Source: Alteromonas stellipolaris
GTDB lineage: Bacteria > Pseudomonadota > Gammaproteobacteria > Enterobacterales > Alteromonadaceae
DNA length: 64,000 nt
Direction of reading: 5' to 3'
Assembly: GCF_001562115.1 (NCBI RefSeq)
Contig: NZ_CP013926.1
Span: forward strand, 2,108,001-2,172,000
The notes under the pieces are model-generated. The model had not been told where the DNA came from and searched no databases. It saw only the letters and a list, made by a program, of their open reading frames with translations. The translations under genes and the position numbers were made by a program. Below, piece after piece: positions 19,454 through 28,364 of this stretch; position 1 is the first letter of the stretch, and the number at the start of each line of letters is the position of its first letter.

Positions 19454-19625
19454 GATCTATTAAGATCTTAACTAGAGATCTAGCATAAACAAGTAAATCA
19501 TTGATATAATTCTGTTTTTAGTAAAAACAGGTTAGTGGAGCTTACGATCATGACCACGATGATCTTACCAATTTATCCTCAAGTTAATAACTATCAACAT
19601 AGTTATCCACAGAATTAGTGGATAA
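19454..19625. other. DnaA-box and GATC cluster (origin-like or titration-like)
   Basis: Three GATC sites lie within AT-rich DNA at 19454, 19464 and 19477, with two more at 19546 and 19561. Then come TTATCCTCA (19573-19581, one mismatch to the DnaA box), a perfect TTATCCACA (19603-19611), and AGTGGATAA (19617-19625, reverse orientation, one mismatch). An AT-rich GATCT-containing segment followed by DnaA boxes is the layout of enterobacterial oriC. The usual mnmG/mioC neighbours are absent, so a datA-like DnaA-binding locus is an equal possibility. Confidence 0.35.
19512..19530. repeat. 19-bp perfect palindrome
   Basis: CTGTTTTTA-G-TAAAAACAG, a 9-bp inverted repeat around a single base, lies between the GATC trio and the DnaA-like boxes. 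It could be a dimeric regulator site; no regulator is recognised. Confidence 0.5.
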
Positions 19626-19981
19626 GTAGCTCTACCCCAGCAATTACGCCCTATGCTGGGTAACCCCTTCCTAATTATGTAAGTGAAGACTAACCTTGAG
19701 ATACTAAGCCGTAGGTTACATATTTATTAAACACTGTACACAATACCAGTATACAAAACATTTTTTATTCTATTTTATTATATAGGTTTCGTATTTTGCT
19801 ACTCCAAAAAACGAGTCGCTGTTCGTTAATATTCACTCCTTCGATAATACAGTTAAATACGGCGATACGAATACTCGCTCAGTAATTAAGCATCACTTTC
19901 TTGGTTTTGGTGCAAATTTGAGCACAAAACCCCTGAAAAGCTATTTTTTGACCACTTAGCATAAAAAATTGATTAAGGTTG

Positions 19982-20010
19982 TTGACAGAAACCCAGATGC
20001 TCTTTAATAT
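19982..20010 (+). promoter_or_regulatory. Promoter of the tRNA-Asn genes
   Basis: TTGACA (19982-19987), a 17-base spacer and TAATAT (20005-20010), then a GC-rich discriminator (CCGCCCCG), as in stringently controlled stable-RNA promoters. The first tRNA begins 22 bases after the -10 box. Confidence 0.85.
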
Positions 20011-20031
20011 TCCGCCCCGTTGAAAAGCAGG

Positions 20032-20108
20032 TCCCCTTTAGCTCAGTTGGTTAGAGCGACGGACTGTTAATCCGCAGGTCCCCCGTTCGAATCGGGGAAG
20101 GGGAGCCA
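20032..20108 (+). tRNA. tRNA-Asn (GTT), copy 1
   Basis: 77 nt with encoded CCA. Acceptor arm TCCCCTT / AAGGGGA, discriminator G, D-arm GCTCAGTTGGTTAGAGC, anticodon loop CTGTTAA giving anticodon GTT, and T-arm with GTTCGAATC. All cloverleaf elements are intact. Confidence 0.97.
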
Positions 20109-20136
20109 ACTTTTCATCGACAACTTTAAGTGCAAT

Positions 20137-20213
20137 TCCCCCTTAGCTCAGTTGGTTAGAGCGACGGACTGTTAATCCGCAGGTCCCCCGTTCGAATCGG
20201 GGAGGGGGAGCCA
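20137..20213 (+). tRNA. tRNA-Asn (GTT), copy 2
   Basis: 77 nt with encoded CCA. It differs from copy 1 only in the acceptor stem (TCCCCCT / AGGGGGA). The 28-base spacer suggests both are processed from one transcript made from the promoter at 19982. Confidence 0.97.
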
Positions 20214-20426
20214 CTTGGTTGGCTCATTACCGCTTTATACTCCTTCTATTATCTCATACGTTTTTTTCTTCCCGAAATAGCTTATATATTCATTAAATAA
20301 CCCTAATTCAATCAAGTTGTTAATCTGCGCCTAAAAAGCGATAATAGACAAATTATTCCTGTTTCAATTTCGAGTACGGCCATTATGCCGAGACTCAACT
20401 AATTCCTCGTAGGAATTGCGATTTTC

Positions 20427-21008
20427 ATGACTGAATTTTTATTACTATTAATTGGTACCGTATTAGTTAATAACTTCGTGCTGGTGAAGTTTCTTGGCTT
20501 ATGCCCTTTTATGGGTGTGTCGAGCAAACTCGAAACCGCCATGGGCATGTCTATGGCCACCACGTTTGTGTTAACGCTAGCCTCGGCCACAAGCTACTTA
20601 GTAGAGACTTATCTACTTGCGCCCTTAGGTATTGGCTACTTACGAACATTGGCGTTTATTTTAGTGATTGCTGTTGTGGTTCAGTTCACCGAGATGGTGG
20701 TGCATAAAACCAGCCCTACCCTTTACCGCTTATTAGGTATTTTCCTTCCTCTTATTACCACCAATTGCGCTGTGCTTGGTGTTGCTTTGCTGAACCTTAC
20801 CGAGCAGCATAACTTCATGGAAAGCCTTATTTATGGCTTTGGGGCGGCTGTGGGGTTTTCCTTAGTGCTTGTTCTATTTGCGGCCATGCGAGAACGTTTA
20901 GCTGCTGCCGATGTGCCTGTTTCATTTAAAGGGGCATCGATTGCAATGATAACGGCGGGTCTTATGTCATTGGCATTTATGGGCTTTAGCGGTTTGGTGA
21001 AAGTATAA
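20427..21008 (+). CDS. rsxA: Rsx/Rnf electron transport complex subunit A
   Basis: Inner-membrane subunit of the ion-translocating ferredoxin:NAD oxidoreductase (Rnf), which in enteric bacteria (as Rsx) keeps SoxR reduced. 193 aa, the same length as the E. coli protein, with six membrane segments and near-verbatim family blocks: [52 protein letters not shown] and FAAMRERL. The conserved Cys pair that holds an Fe-S cluster with RsxE is present (GLCPF and TNCAV). It is first gene of rsxABCDGE, and its stop overlaps the rsxB start by one base. Confidence 0.97.
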   Translation: MTEFLLLLIGTVLVNNFVLVKFLGLCPFMGVSSKLETAMGMSMATTFVLTLASATSYLVETYLLAPLGIGYLRTLAFILVIAVVVQFTEMVVHKTSPTLYRLLGIFLPLITTNCAVLGVALLNLTEQHNFMESLIYGFGAAVGFSLVLVLFAAMRERLAAADVPVSFKGASIAMITAGLMSLAFMGFSGLVKV

Positions 21009-21577
21009 TGACCATGACATACGCCATCATCGCATTAGGCGCGCTTGCGCTTCTCTTCGGTTTAATTTTAGGTTATGCCAGTATTCGATTTAAGGTGGAA
21101 GGCGACCCATTGGTTGATCAAATCGATGAAATATTGCCCCAAACTCAATGTGGACAATGTGGCTACCCTGGTTGCAAACCCTATGCAGAAGCCATTGCTA
21201 ATGGTGATGAAATTAATAAATGCCCCCCAGGTGGTGAGTCGACCATAAAAAAACTTGCCGATTTGATGGGGGTAGAGCCAAAACCTCTCGATGCGGCTCA
21301 CGGCGAAGAAGATACGAAAAAAGTCGCCTTCATTCGAGAAGACGAATGTATTGGTTGTACCAAGTGTATTCAAGCATGCCCCGTTGACGCCATATTAGGT
21401 GCAGCAAAGCATATGCATACAGTGATTGTCGAAGAATGTACGGGCTGCGATTTATGTGTAGATCCCTGCCCAGTAGACTGTATCGATATGGTGCCTGTTA
21501 CACCAACCACAGCAACATGGAAGTGGGATTTTTCCTCATCACCTAAAGGTGACATTCCAATTAAAATGGTGTCGTAA
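21008..21577 (+). CDS. rsxB: Rsx/Rnf electron transport complex subunit B
   Basis: Ferredoxin-like subunit, 189 aa. An N-terminal membrane anchor (about 5-26) precedes a 4Fe-4S domain with [19 protein letters not shown], then two 2[4Fe-4S] motifs [16 protein letters not shown] and [16 protein letters not shown]. It receives electrons within the Rnf complex on the cytoplasmic face. Start ATG overlaps the rsxA stop (TAATG). Confidence 0.97.
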   Translation: MTMTYAIIALGALALLFGLILGYASIRFKVEGDPLVDQIDEILPQTQCGQCGYPGCKPYAEAIANGDEINKCPPGGESTIKKLADLMGVEPKPLDAAHGEEDTKKVAFIREDECIGCTKCIQACPVDAILGAAKHMHTVIVEECTGCDLCVDPCPVDCIDMVPVTPTTATWKWDFSSSPKGDIPIKMVS

Positions 21578-21580
21578 GCG

Positions 21581-24190
21581 TTGAACTACCCAGATTTTGA
21601 TAACATTATTGAACGCCTAAATTCAGGGAAACTCTTTTCGTTCCCAGGCGGCGTGCACCCTGATGATAAAAAGAGACTGTCGAACAAGGCCGCTATTGTG
21701 CAGCCAACAATGCCAGATCTGCTTACATTGCCCATACGTCAACATGTAGGTTCAGAAGGTATATGCTGCGTTAATGTAGGTGACTATGTTTATAAAGGCC
21801 AAGCGCTATCTAATGCTACAACACCCTATGCTGTGCCAGTGCATGCGCCCACCTCGGGGCATATCGTTGCTATAGCACCTCACGTGGTTGCTCATCCTAG
21901 TGGTCTTACGGAAATGTGCGTTAGCATTAAGCCCGATGATAAAGATACGTGGGGCGAGCTATCACCTTTAGCTGATTATACTGCGGTAGATAAAAATACG
22001 ATTGTAGATGCCATCTGCCAAGCCGGCATTTCTGGCATGGGAGGCGCAGGCTTTCCTACCCATATTAAAACCGCCACCAGTAAGCCCGTTGAGTTTTTAG
22101 TGCTAAACGGCGTTGAGTGCGAACCTTACATTACTGCAGATGATCGCCTTATGCGCGAACACGCGTGGCAGATTCGCCAAGGCTTAGACATTTTAGCGCA
22201 TATCATTGAGCCTAAAGCGATTGTTATTGCTGTTGAAGATAACAAGCCAGAAGCAATTCAAGCACTTAACATTGCCTGCCAAGATAAAGACGCCTATCGG
22301 GTAGTGCCCATTGAAACAAAATACCCTGCTGGCGGTGAGAAACAATTAATTCAAGTTATCACAGGCCGCGAAGTACCCCGTAATGGTCTACCGGCAGACA
22401 TTGGCGTCATGATGTTTAACGTTGGGACCTGCTTTGCCATTGCCGACGCTATTTTACACGGCAAGCCACTTATTGAACGTATTGTCACAGTAACCGGCGA
22501 TGCCGTTGCTAAGCCTGCCAATTTTCGTACGTTACTTGGCACACCGGTAAAGCACTTGCTCGACGAAGCTAATTACCAAGTTAAAAAGCAAACGTCTCCA
22601 AAAGTGATTATGGGTGGCCCCATGATGGGCTTTGCCTTAGCAGATGCCACCATACCCGTGGTAAAAACCACAAACTGCTTGTTAGTACCTAGTAAAAAAG
22701 AATTAGTAGACGATAACGCCGAACGCCCGTGTATTCGTTGTAGTGCGTGTGCTGACGCATGCCCTGCCTCGTTGTTACCACAACAAATGTTTTGGCACGC
22801 GAAAGCGAAAGAGTACGACAAAGCTGAAGAGTATGACCTTTTCGACTGTATTGAATGCGGCGCGTGCGCTTATGTATGCCCTAGCGAAATACCTTTGGTG
22901 CATTATTATCGCCAAGCTAAATCAGAAATTCGATTACAACGAGACGAAAAGAACAAAGCAGAAAAAGCGAAACAACGTTTTGAAGCACGAAATGAGCGCC
23001 TAGAACGAGAAAAAGAAGAGCGTGAAGCGAAACACCGCCGCGCTAAAGAAGCACGACTCGCCGCGAAGAGTAATGCTAATAGCGGATCTACATCGACGGC
23101 TCCTTCCACAGAGCAAAATAGCTCTAAAGATAAAGTCGCGGCTGCATTAGCCCGAGCCAAAGCGAAAAAAGCCGCCCTCCAGAGCGCTAATTCTGACGAA
23201 ACAAGCGTGGCTGACGCAAAACCTGCATCCCCAAGTACCACAGCTAGCGCAGGTACTTCCGCAAGCTCACCTGCTGATGATAAAAAAGCCCAGGTAGCCG
23301 CCGCCATAGCACGAGCTAAGGCGAAAAAGGCTCAGAAGCTTAGCGAATCAACAGCTGATGCACCTAAAGCTGATGCAGATTTGCCTGAATCTCAAACGAC
23401 AGCGCATGTAGAACAACACGCCCCTGAACGCCCAATTGACACCAAAAGCGAAAATACAAATACGCCTGCCGACGATAAGAAAGCACAAGTTGCCGCTGCT
23501 ATAGCGCGAGCAAAAGCGAAAAAAGCAGCTCGTCAACTACAAGGTGAAAGCAGCGCCGAAGTAGTTGCAAACGAATCACCACTAAGTCAGCCAAAAGAAG
23601 ACGGTTCTGACACAGCTTCATCAACGCAGTCGCAAGATGAGAAAAAAGCCCGGGTAGCCGCAGCAATTGCTAAAGCAAAAGCTAAAAAAGCAGAATTACA
23701 AAAACAGCAGAAGCGTGGCGATTTAGAAACACCTAAAATAGCCTCAACAGATGCTGAAGCTACTATTGAGCCCAAGGCTGACCTTATCAATACACAAAGC
23801 GAAAAGCCGCTTGATAAGCCAAGCAGTAGCGCTGACAGGGTTGAAAAAGAAGCAAACAGCGAAGCCACTACCAACGCTGATGACAAGAAAGCCCGAATAG
23901 CCGCGGCGGTAGCTAAGGCAAAAGCGAAAAAGCGTTTAGCTGAATCTCAGAAAACACAAGCAGACGATGTGGCCACTGCTAATCAAAATGTTGAGGCTGA
24001 GCAACAAAAGGTAACAGAGAACGCAGAGCCATCTGCACCTACCCACGAGGCCAAGCAAAGCGCTCCACAGTCAGTAACATCTGAAGAGGCAAACAGTCCT
24101 GCCCTTGAGAAAAAGCGCCGTATTGCCGCAGCGGTCGCTAAGGCTAAAGCTAAAAAAGCAGCTGCAGAAAGTGAGAACAATCAATCATGA
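21581..24190 (+). CDS. rsxC: Rsx/Rnf electron transport complex subunit C
   Basis: Peripheral FMN/NADH-binding subunit, 869 aa. The core (about 1-450) shows FPGGVHP, the [14 protein letters not shown] [15 protein letters not shown] nucleotide-binding loop, [16 protein letters not shown], and two 4Fe-4S motifs ([17 protein letters not shown] and [22 protein letters not shown]). After a charged helix comes a long Ala/Lys/Glu-rich tail with six copies of a block like [19 protein letters not shown], beginning near residues 516, 565, 630, 686, 765 and 842. The start is TTG 21581, three bases after the rsxB stop, with no in-frame alternative upstream. Tail repeats are common in gammaproteobacterial RsxC and vary in number. 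Confidence 0.95.
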   Translation: MNYPDFDNIIERLNSGKLFSFPGGVHPDDKKRLSNKAAIVQPTMPDLLTLPIRQHVGSEGICCVNVGDYVYKGQALSNATTPYAVPVHAPTSGHIVAIAPHVVAHPSGLTEMCVSIKPDDKDTWGELSPLADYTAVDKNTIVDAICQAGISGMGGAGFPTHIKTATSKPVEFLVLNGVECEPYITADDRLMREHAWQIRQGLDILAHIIEPKAIVIAVEDNKPEAIQALNIACQDKDAYRVVPIETKYPAGGEKQLIQVITGREVPRNGLPADIGVMMFNVGTCFAIADAILHGKPLIERIVTVTGDAVAKPANFRTLLGTPVKHLLDEANYQVKKQTSPKVIMGGPMMGFALADATIPVVKTTNCLLVPSKKELVDDNAERPCIRCSACADACPASLLPQQMFWHAKAKEYDKAEEYDLFDCIECGACAYVCPSEIPLVHYYRQAKSEIRLQRDEKNKAEKAKQRFEARNERLEREKEEREAKHRRAKEARLAAKSNANSGSTSTAPSTEQNSSKDKVAAALARAKAKKAALQSANSDETSVADAKPASPSTTASAGTSASSPADDKKAQVAAAIARAKAKKAQKLSESTADAPKADADLPESQTTAHVEQHAPERPIDTKSENTNTPADDKKAQVAAAIARAKAKKAARQLQGESSAEVVANESPLSQPKEDGSDTASSTQSQDEKKARVAAAIAKAKAKKAELQKQQKRGDLETPKIASTDAEATIEPKADLINTQSEKPLDKPSSSADRVEKEANSEATTNADDKKARIAAAVAKAKAKKRLAESQKTQADDVATANQNVEAEQQKVTENAEPSAPTHEAKQSAPQSVTSEEANSPALEKKRRIAAAVAKAKAKKAAAESENNQS

Positions 24191-25287
24191 AGTTAACCTT
24201 ATCTAGTTCTCCCTATCAAAGAGTGAAGCGCGATACTGGCCAAGTTATGCGCTTAGTCATTTACGCCATGGTGCCAGGAATTATTGCCCAAACCGTATTT
24301 TTTGGATGGGGTACACTCATTCAAGCCTTTTTAGCAGTGGCCAGTGCACTGGTTTTTGAAGGGGTTATTTTATGGTTACGTAAACGCCCTATCGAGCGTA
24401 CGTTAACCGACTACTCTGCCATACTAACCGGCCTGCTAATTGCCATCAGCATTCCCCCAACCCTGCCATGGTGGATGACAATTACAGGCGTATTTTTCGC
24501 CATTGCGGTCGCCAAACAAGTGTACGGAGGTTTAGGGTTTAACATTTTCAATCCAGCGATGATTGGTTATGTAGTGCTATTAATCTCATTCCCTGCGGCC
24601 ATGAGTTTATGGTTGCCACCCCAGCACCTAGCAAGCTTAACACCTAGCTTTTTAGACTCTGCAGCACTTATATTTACCGACTTTTCTACCACCGGCTACG
24701 ATGTTACCCAGTTGCGTACTGTGGCTGGCGGGGTTGCAGACGGAGTAACAATGGCCACACCGCTCGACACGTTGAAGACTGATTTAACCTTGGGCATTAC
24801 TTACTCAGAATCATTGCTTAGACCTATTTTTTCCACTGGGCTATTTCAATCTGCCGGTGCAGGCTGGGGATGGGTAAGCTTAAGTTATCTACTTGGCGGC
24901 CTGTGGCTTGTGCGATTAAAAGTGATTAGCTGGCACATTCCAGGCAGCATGCTGGCGTCTGTAGCGGCGTTTTCATTATTGCTATATATGGTTGATGCCG
25001 ATCATTATGCATCGCCGCTTTTTCATTTAATTAATGGCGCAGTGATAGTAGGTGCATTCTTTATTGCCACCGACCCGGTATCAGCTTCTACCACCCCCAA
25101 AGGGCGTATTATCTATGGCGCAGCCATTGGCTTTTGGGTGGTTATCATTCGAGTTTTTGGCGGTTACCCAGACGCCATTGCTTTTGCAGTCATTATTATG
25201 AACATGGTAGTGCCGCTGATTGATTACTATACCCGCCCCCGCACATACGGGCATCAGGTTACCAAAAAAGCAAGGCGAGTAGAGTAA
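24187..25287 (+). CDS. rsxD: Rsx/Rnf electron transport complex subunit D
   Basis: Integral membrane subunit, 366 aa, with about ten membrane segments, which in the family carries covalent FMN on a Thr. The expected flavinylation context SGATxAT is represented here by [10 protein letters not shown] (about 188-197). Other family marks are [16 protein letters not shown] and [18 protein letters not shown]. Its ATG overlaps the rsxC stop by four bases (ATGA). Confidence 0.96.
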   Translation: MKLTLSSSPYQRVKRDTGQVMRLVIYAMVPGIIAQTVFFGWGTLIQAFLAVASALVFEGVILWLRKRPIERTLTDYSAILTGLLIAISIPPTLPWWMTITGVFFAIAVAKQVYGGLGFNIFNPAMIGYVVLLISFPAAMSLWLPPQHLASLTPSFLDSAALIFTDFSTTGYDVTQLRTVAGGVADGVTMATPLDTLKTDLTLGITYSESLLRPIFSTGLFQSAGAGWGWVSLSYLLGGLWLVRLKVISWHIPGSMLASVAAFSLLLYMVDADHYASPLFHLINGAVIVGAFFIATDPVSASTTPKGRIIYGAAIGFWVVIIRVFGGYPDAIAFAVIIMNMVVPLIDYYTRPRTYGHQVTKKARRVE

Positions 25288-25956
25288 ATGGTAAAAGAGA
25301 CGCTAATAAAAAATGGTTTGATGTTAAGCGCGTTTGCGATAGTAGGTACTGCGCTCATCGCCCTTACCTACAACGGTACGGCCGATCGCATTGCACAGCA
25401 ACAAAAGCAAAAATTGCTTAGCATATTAAATGAAGTGGTGCCGCATGAGTTACATGACAATGAGCTCTATGCCGATTGCACTTCAGTAGTAAGTTCGAAT
25501 TTAGGTACGCAAGAGCCTCATACGGCCTATCGTGCACGGATAAACGGCGAACCGGCAGCCTTAGCCATTGAAGCTACAGCACCAGACGGTTATAGCGGTG
25601 ATATTGCGCTAGTCATTGGCGTAGATACGCAAATGAATGTGCTAGGTGTTCGCGTGTTGGAACACAAAGAAACCCCAGGGTTGGGTGATAAAATTGAATT
25701 GGCAATCAGCGACTGGATAACCTCATTCACCGGAAAACACTTCTCGGTAAGTGCCCTACCAGTATGGCAAGTGAAGAAAGACGGCGGCGAGTTCGATCAA
25801 TTCACTGGCGCTACAATAACGCCACGAGCAGTAGTGAGTGCTGTGAAAAATGCACTCCTGTATGTGCAAGACAATCAACAAACCTTATTTTCTGCCCCTA
25901 ACTTGTGCGGTATTGAAAATGACCTATTACCAACTAATGAGGTGTTAAGCGAATGA
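25288..25956 (+). CDS. rsxG: Rsx/Rnf electron transport complex subunit G
   Basis: 222-aa subunit with one N-terminal membrane anchor (about 8-30) and a periplasmic FMN-binding domain. The flavin-attachment motif SGATxT(S/T) appears as [12 protein letters not shown] (about 172-183). It follows rsxD with no gap. Typical length is about 206-215 aa; the C-terminus here is slightly longer. Confidence 0.95.
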   Translation: MVKETLIKNGLMLSAFAIVGTALIALTYNGTADRIAQQQKQKLLSILNEVVPHELHDNELYADCTSVVSSNLGTQEPHTAYRARINGEPAALAIEATAPDGYSGDIALVIGVDTQMNVLGVRVLEHKETPGLGDKIELAISDWITSFTGKHFSVSALPVWQVKKDGGEFDQFTGATITPRAVVSAVKNALLYVQDNQQTLFSAPNLCGIENDLLPTNEVLSE

Positions 25957-26645
25957 CAGATTATCGCGACCTTACCCTCCAAGGTATTTGGAAGAACAAC
26001 CCTGCGCTAGTTCAACTTCTCGGCCTATGCCCGTTGCTAGCGGTTACTGCCACCTTCATCAATGGATTAGGATTAGGCTTAGCCACTACCCTTGTATTAA
26101 TTGGCAGCAACGTCACCGTTTCATTGGTGCGAAATATCGTTCGTAACGAAATTCGAATTCCCGTATTTGTTATGATTATTGCCGCCTTCGTGACGATAGT
26201 ACAGCTGCTCATGAACGCCTTTACCTACGAGTTATACCTTGCGTTGGGTATCTTCATCCCGTTAATTGTTACCAACTGCGCCATCATCGGTAGAGCGGAA
26301 GCCTTTGCCTCTAAAAACAGTGCTGGCGCATCAGCCTACGATGGCCTAGTGATGGGCTTAGGATTCACCTTCGTACTTGTAGTGCTTGGTGGTATGCGCG
26401 AAATTTTAGGGAATGGAACTTTGTTCGTGGGTGCCGACAGACTATTTGGAAGCATTGCGAGTAATTGGACACTCACCTTATTTGAAACCGACTCCCCTTT
26501 CTTATTGGCCATATTGCCACCCGGTGCGTTTTTAGGCATGGGACTTCTAATTGCCTTTAAGAACATGATTGATGCTCGAATTGCTGCCCGGGAGACCACA
26601 GTAAAAGAAAAGGCCACTCGCGCACGGGTTACCGCTGAAGCATAA
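25953..26645 (+). CDS. rsxE: Rsx/Rnf electron transport complex subunit E
   Basis: Six-segment integral membrane subunit, 230 aa, homologous to RsxA and in the opposite topology. Family blocks: [62 protein letters not shown] and [28 protein letters not shown]. Cys residues in GLCPL and TNCAI match the Fe-S site shared with RsxA. Start overlaps the rsxG stop by four bases. Confidence 0.96.
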   Translation: MTDYRDLTLQGIWKNNPALVQLLGLCPLLAVTATFINGLGLGLATTLVLIGSNVTVSLVRNIVRNEIRIPVFVMIIAAFVTIVQLLMNAFTYELYLALGIFIPLIVTNCAIIGRAEAFASKNSAGASAYDGLVMGLGFTFVLVVLGGMREILGNGTLFVGADRLFGSIASNWTLTLFETDSPFLLAILPPGAFLGMGLLIAFKNMIDARIAARETTVKEKATRARVTAEA

Positions 26646-26657
26646 CGAAATCTAAGT

Positions 26658-26679
26658 GGCTAGTAGCTAGCGGCTAGTG
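26658..26679. repeat. GCTAG-rich intergenic repeat between rsxE and nth
   Basis: Repeated GGCTAG/TAGCTAGC units form a short self-complementary tract. A related AGCTAGC hairpin lies beyond the nth remnant (29455-29483), so similar repeats flank the nth-cassette region. Confidence 0.4.
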
Positions 26680-26728
26680 AAAAAGAAAATCACCAAGCCC
26701 GAGTGGAAAAAGAATAAGCGAAGTAAAC

Positions 26729-27361
26729 ATGAATAATACAAAAAGACGTGAAATCTTAACCCGACTTCGGGATGCTAACCCTCACCCTACCACTGAGCTT
26801 AACTTCTCCACGCCCTTTGAGTTGTTGGTCGCGGTCACCTTGTCAGCGCAATCAACCGATGTAGGCGTAAACAAAGCCACAGATAAATTATTTCCAATTG
26901 CGAATACCGCACAGGCTATATCTGCGCTTGGTGAAGATGGGCTAAAAGAATATATAAAAACCATTGGCTTGTTCAACTCCAAAGCCAAAAACGTGCATCG
27001 ATTAAGCGAAATCTTAGTTGAAAAGTACGATGGCGAAGTACCCGAAAGCCGCGAAGCCTTAGAAGCCCTCCCTGGCGTTGGCCGTAAAACAGCTAACGTA
27101 GTACTTAATACCGCATTTGGCTGGCCTACGATTGCTGTAGACACCCATATTTACCGCGTAAGCAACCGCACTAAACTTGCTATGGGTAAAGATGTGGTTG
27201 CGGTTGAGCAAAAACTCGAAAAAGTGATCCCAAAAGAATTTAAAGTCGATGTACATCACTGGCTCATTTTACATGGTCGCTATACCTGTGTTGCCCGAAA
27301 ACCTAAATGTGGTAGCTGTATCATTGAAGACTTGTGTGAGTTTAAGGATAAAACTGATTAG
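26729..27361 (+). CDS. nth: Endonuclease III (DNA glycosylase/AP lyase), chimeric 3' end
   Basis: Removes oxidised pyrimidines and cleaves AP sites. 210 aa, full length. The HhH motif LPGVGRKTANVVLN contains catalytic Lys120, Asp138 lies in AVDTHIYR, and the C-terminal 4Fe-4S ligands are spaced C-x6-C-x2-C-x5-C (CVARKPKCGSCIIEDLC). It follows rsxE, as in enteric bacteria. After codon 154 the sequence (DVVAVEQKLEKVIPKEF) departs from the commoner EKVEEKLLKVVPAEF, and the commoner form is found in a detached fragment 2 kb downstream. So the 3' third appears to have been replaced when the cassette entered. All active-site residues are intact. Confidence 0.95.
   Translation: MNNTKRREILTRLRDANPHPTTELNFSTPFELLVAVTLSAQSTDVGVNKATDKLFPIANTAQAISALGEDGLKEYIKTIGLFNSKAKNVHRLSEILVEKYDGEVPESREALEALPGVGRKTANVVLNTAFGWPTIAVDTHIYRVSNRTKLAMGKDVVAVEQKLEKVIPKEFKVDVHHWLILHGRYTCVARKPKCGSCIIEDLCEFKDKTD
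27114..27190 (+). repeat. 77-bp direct repeat, copy in intact nth
   Basis: Identical at 75 of 77 positions by eye to 29173-29249. It spans the nth codons for the catalytic Asp region. It marks the left junction of the inserted cassette. Confidence 0.9.
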
Positions 27362-27468
27362 CTACACCACTGATTGATTATTTATATTACTTACGCTCTA
27401 GTACACTTCTCCTCTAGCTCAGAAAATTTGGAAATTTTGGACGAAATTGACGTGATTATACTTACAAA

Positions 27469-27485
27469 CTTTCCATACTGGAAAG
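27469..27485. promoter_or_regulatory. Operator-like inverted repeat 1
   Basis: CTTTCCA-TAC-TGGAAAG, a perfect 7-bp inverted repeat. It shares sequence and spacing with the repeat at 27522-27540, 54 bases away centre to centre. Probable binding site of the winged-helix protein encoded at 28036. Confidence 0.65.
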
Positions 27486-27492
27486 CTATGCT

Positions 27493-27520
27493 TTGCCAAT
27501 ATTGAAAGTGTGTATTATAT
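27493..27520 (+). promoter_or_regulatory. Promoter candidate of the three-gene cassette
   Basis: TTGCCA (27493-27498) and TTATAT (27515-27520) with a 16-base spacer, placed between the two operator-like repeats and upstream of the ATG at 27561. A bound repressor at either repeat would block it. Confidence 0.5.
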
Positions 27521-27521
27521 T

Positions 27522-27540
27522 ACTTTCCACATTGGAAAGT
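27522..27540. promoter_or_regulatory. Operator-like inverted repeat 2
   Basis: ACTTTCCA-CAT-TGGAAAGT, a perfect 8-bp inverted repeat just downstream of the probable -10 element and 20 bases before the first cassette start codon, a position suited to repression. Confidence 0.65.
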
Positions 27541-27560
27541 TAATAAGAGAACATCGCGAT

Positions 27561-28043
27561 ATGAAAGATAATGAAAAAAACGTTTCGATAAACGAAATTA
27601 AGTCATCGTTAAAGGCTATCGAAAAAACAGAACAAGACACAATCAAGACGCTAAGAATGCCAATTTGGCTAAACATTTTTATATCCGGTTCATATGGTAT
27701 GGGAGTGTTTTCCTGGGCTTCTACCCGACACGACAATCTGTGGATGTTGGGTGTTATTATTTCTTCTGTAGTTTTCTTTTTTGCTGTTGCAATTTACATG
27801 TACAGCAAGCGGCTTGTCGGTATAAAGCCGAAAGTATTACCGACTCACAAGTCAGAACTCAAATTTGGTTTCACTATAGCTATCTTTTTTGGCTTGGTTG
27901 TGGTGCTCTCCAGAGAGCTCTCTATACGTGAATTATGGTGGGTAGCTTATCTTGGCGGAGCTATTGGCTCGATTTCTCTCGGCTATTTGCTTTATTTTTT
28001 CCCTACAGGTAATTATCGAGCAGGTAAAAGCAACCATGTATAA
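27561..28043 (+). CDS. Four-segment membrane protein of regulator-linked cassette
   Basis: 160 aa starting at ATG 27561 behind AAGAGA; an upstream in-frame ATG lies in the operator region and is unlikely. A charged N-terminal stretch (about 1-35, Lys/Glu/Asn-rich, probable coiled helix) precedes four hydrophobic segments in two hairpins (about 38-58, 62-82, 98-115 and 122-142), ending in a basic tail. Not recognised by name. Its last eight bases overlap the winged-helix gene, a pairing often seen where a membrane protein and a small HTH protein are co-regulated. Base composition is more AT-rich than the rsx genes. Confidence 0.72.
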   Translation: MKDNEKNVSINEIKSSLKAIEKTEQDTIKTLRMPIWLNIFISGSYGMGVFSWASTRHDNLWMLGVIISSVVFFFAVAIYMYSKRLVGIKPKVLPTHKSELKFGFTIAIFFGLVVVLSRELSIRELWWVAYLGGAIGSISLGYLLYFFPTGNYRAGKSNHV

Positions 28044-28326
28044 GGCAGAGTTTGATCATGTTATCCATGCGCCAAATCGATTGCAGATTTGTTCGATTCT
28101 CAGTATCACGGCAGAGATAGAGTTTAAGGTTTTGAGGGAAGAATTAGATCTCAGCGAATCTGCACTTTCTAAACATTTAAAAACGTTAGTCCAAGCAAAT
28201 TATGTCTGCTTGAGTAAACGAACTGATTTCGGAAGACAACGCACATGGTTATCTCTCACAAAAGAAGGGCAACGAGCCTATTTAAATCATGTAAGTGCCC
28301 TGAAGGCCATCGTTAAAGGCCTATAA
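28036..28326 (+). CDS. Winged-helix transcriptional regulator (HTH_34-like)
   Basis: 96 aa, a single winged-helix domain. The block NRLQICSILSITAEIEFKVLREELDLSESALSKHLKTL (about 11-48), with SALSKHLKTL as the recognition helix, and the wing with GRQRTWLSLTKEGQRAY are typical of small ArsR/MarR-like regulators of the PF13601 type. ATG 28036 overlaps the preceding stop by eight bases; the open frame extends further upstream but that part overlaps the membrane gene. No metal-binding Cys/His motif is seen. The two TTTCCA-N3-TGGAAA repeats upstream of the operon are the probable autoregulatory targets. Confidence 0.87.
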   Translation: MYKAEFDHVIHAPNRLQICSILSITAEIEFKVLREELDLSESALSKHLKTLVQANYVCLSKRTDFGRQRTWLSLTKEGQRAYLNHVSALKAIVKGL

Positions 28327-28364
28327 CGTTGCATGGCGCAGTATTAATAAGGGTATTTAAACCA

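Larger units (their letters stand above)
18943..20031. other. About 1.1 kb AT-rich noncoding region
   Basis: No convincing reading frame on either strand. It holds the upstream region of the MATE gene, a perfect inverted repeat GTAATGA-N5-TCATTAC at 19263-19281, the GATC/DnaA-box cluster described separately (19454-19625), a hairpin CCCAGCA-N11-TGCTGGG at 19636-19660, and at its right end the tRNA-Asn promoter. Transcription diverges from it on both sides. Confidence 0.65.

Noticed and set aside
23131..24187. Repeat array resembling a CRISPR or minisatellite
   Set aside because: The repeats are in frame inside rsxC and encode Ala/Lys-rich helices; the DNA copies are not identical.
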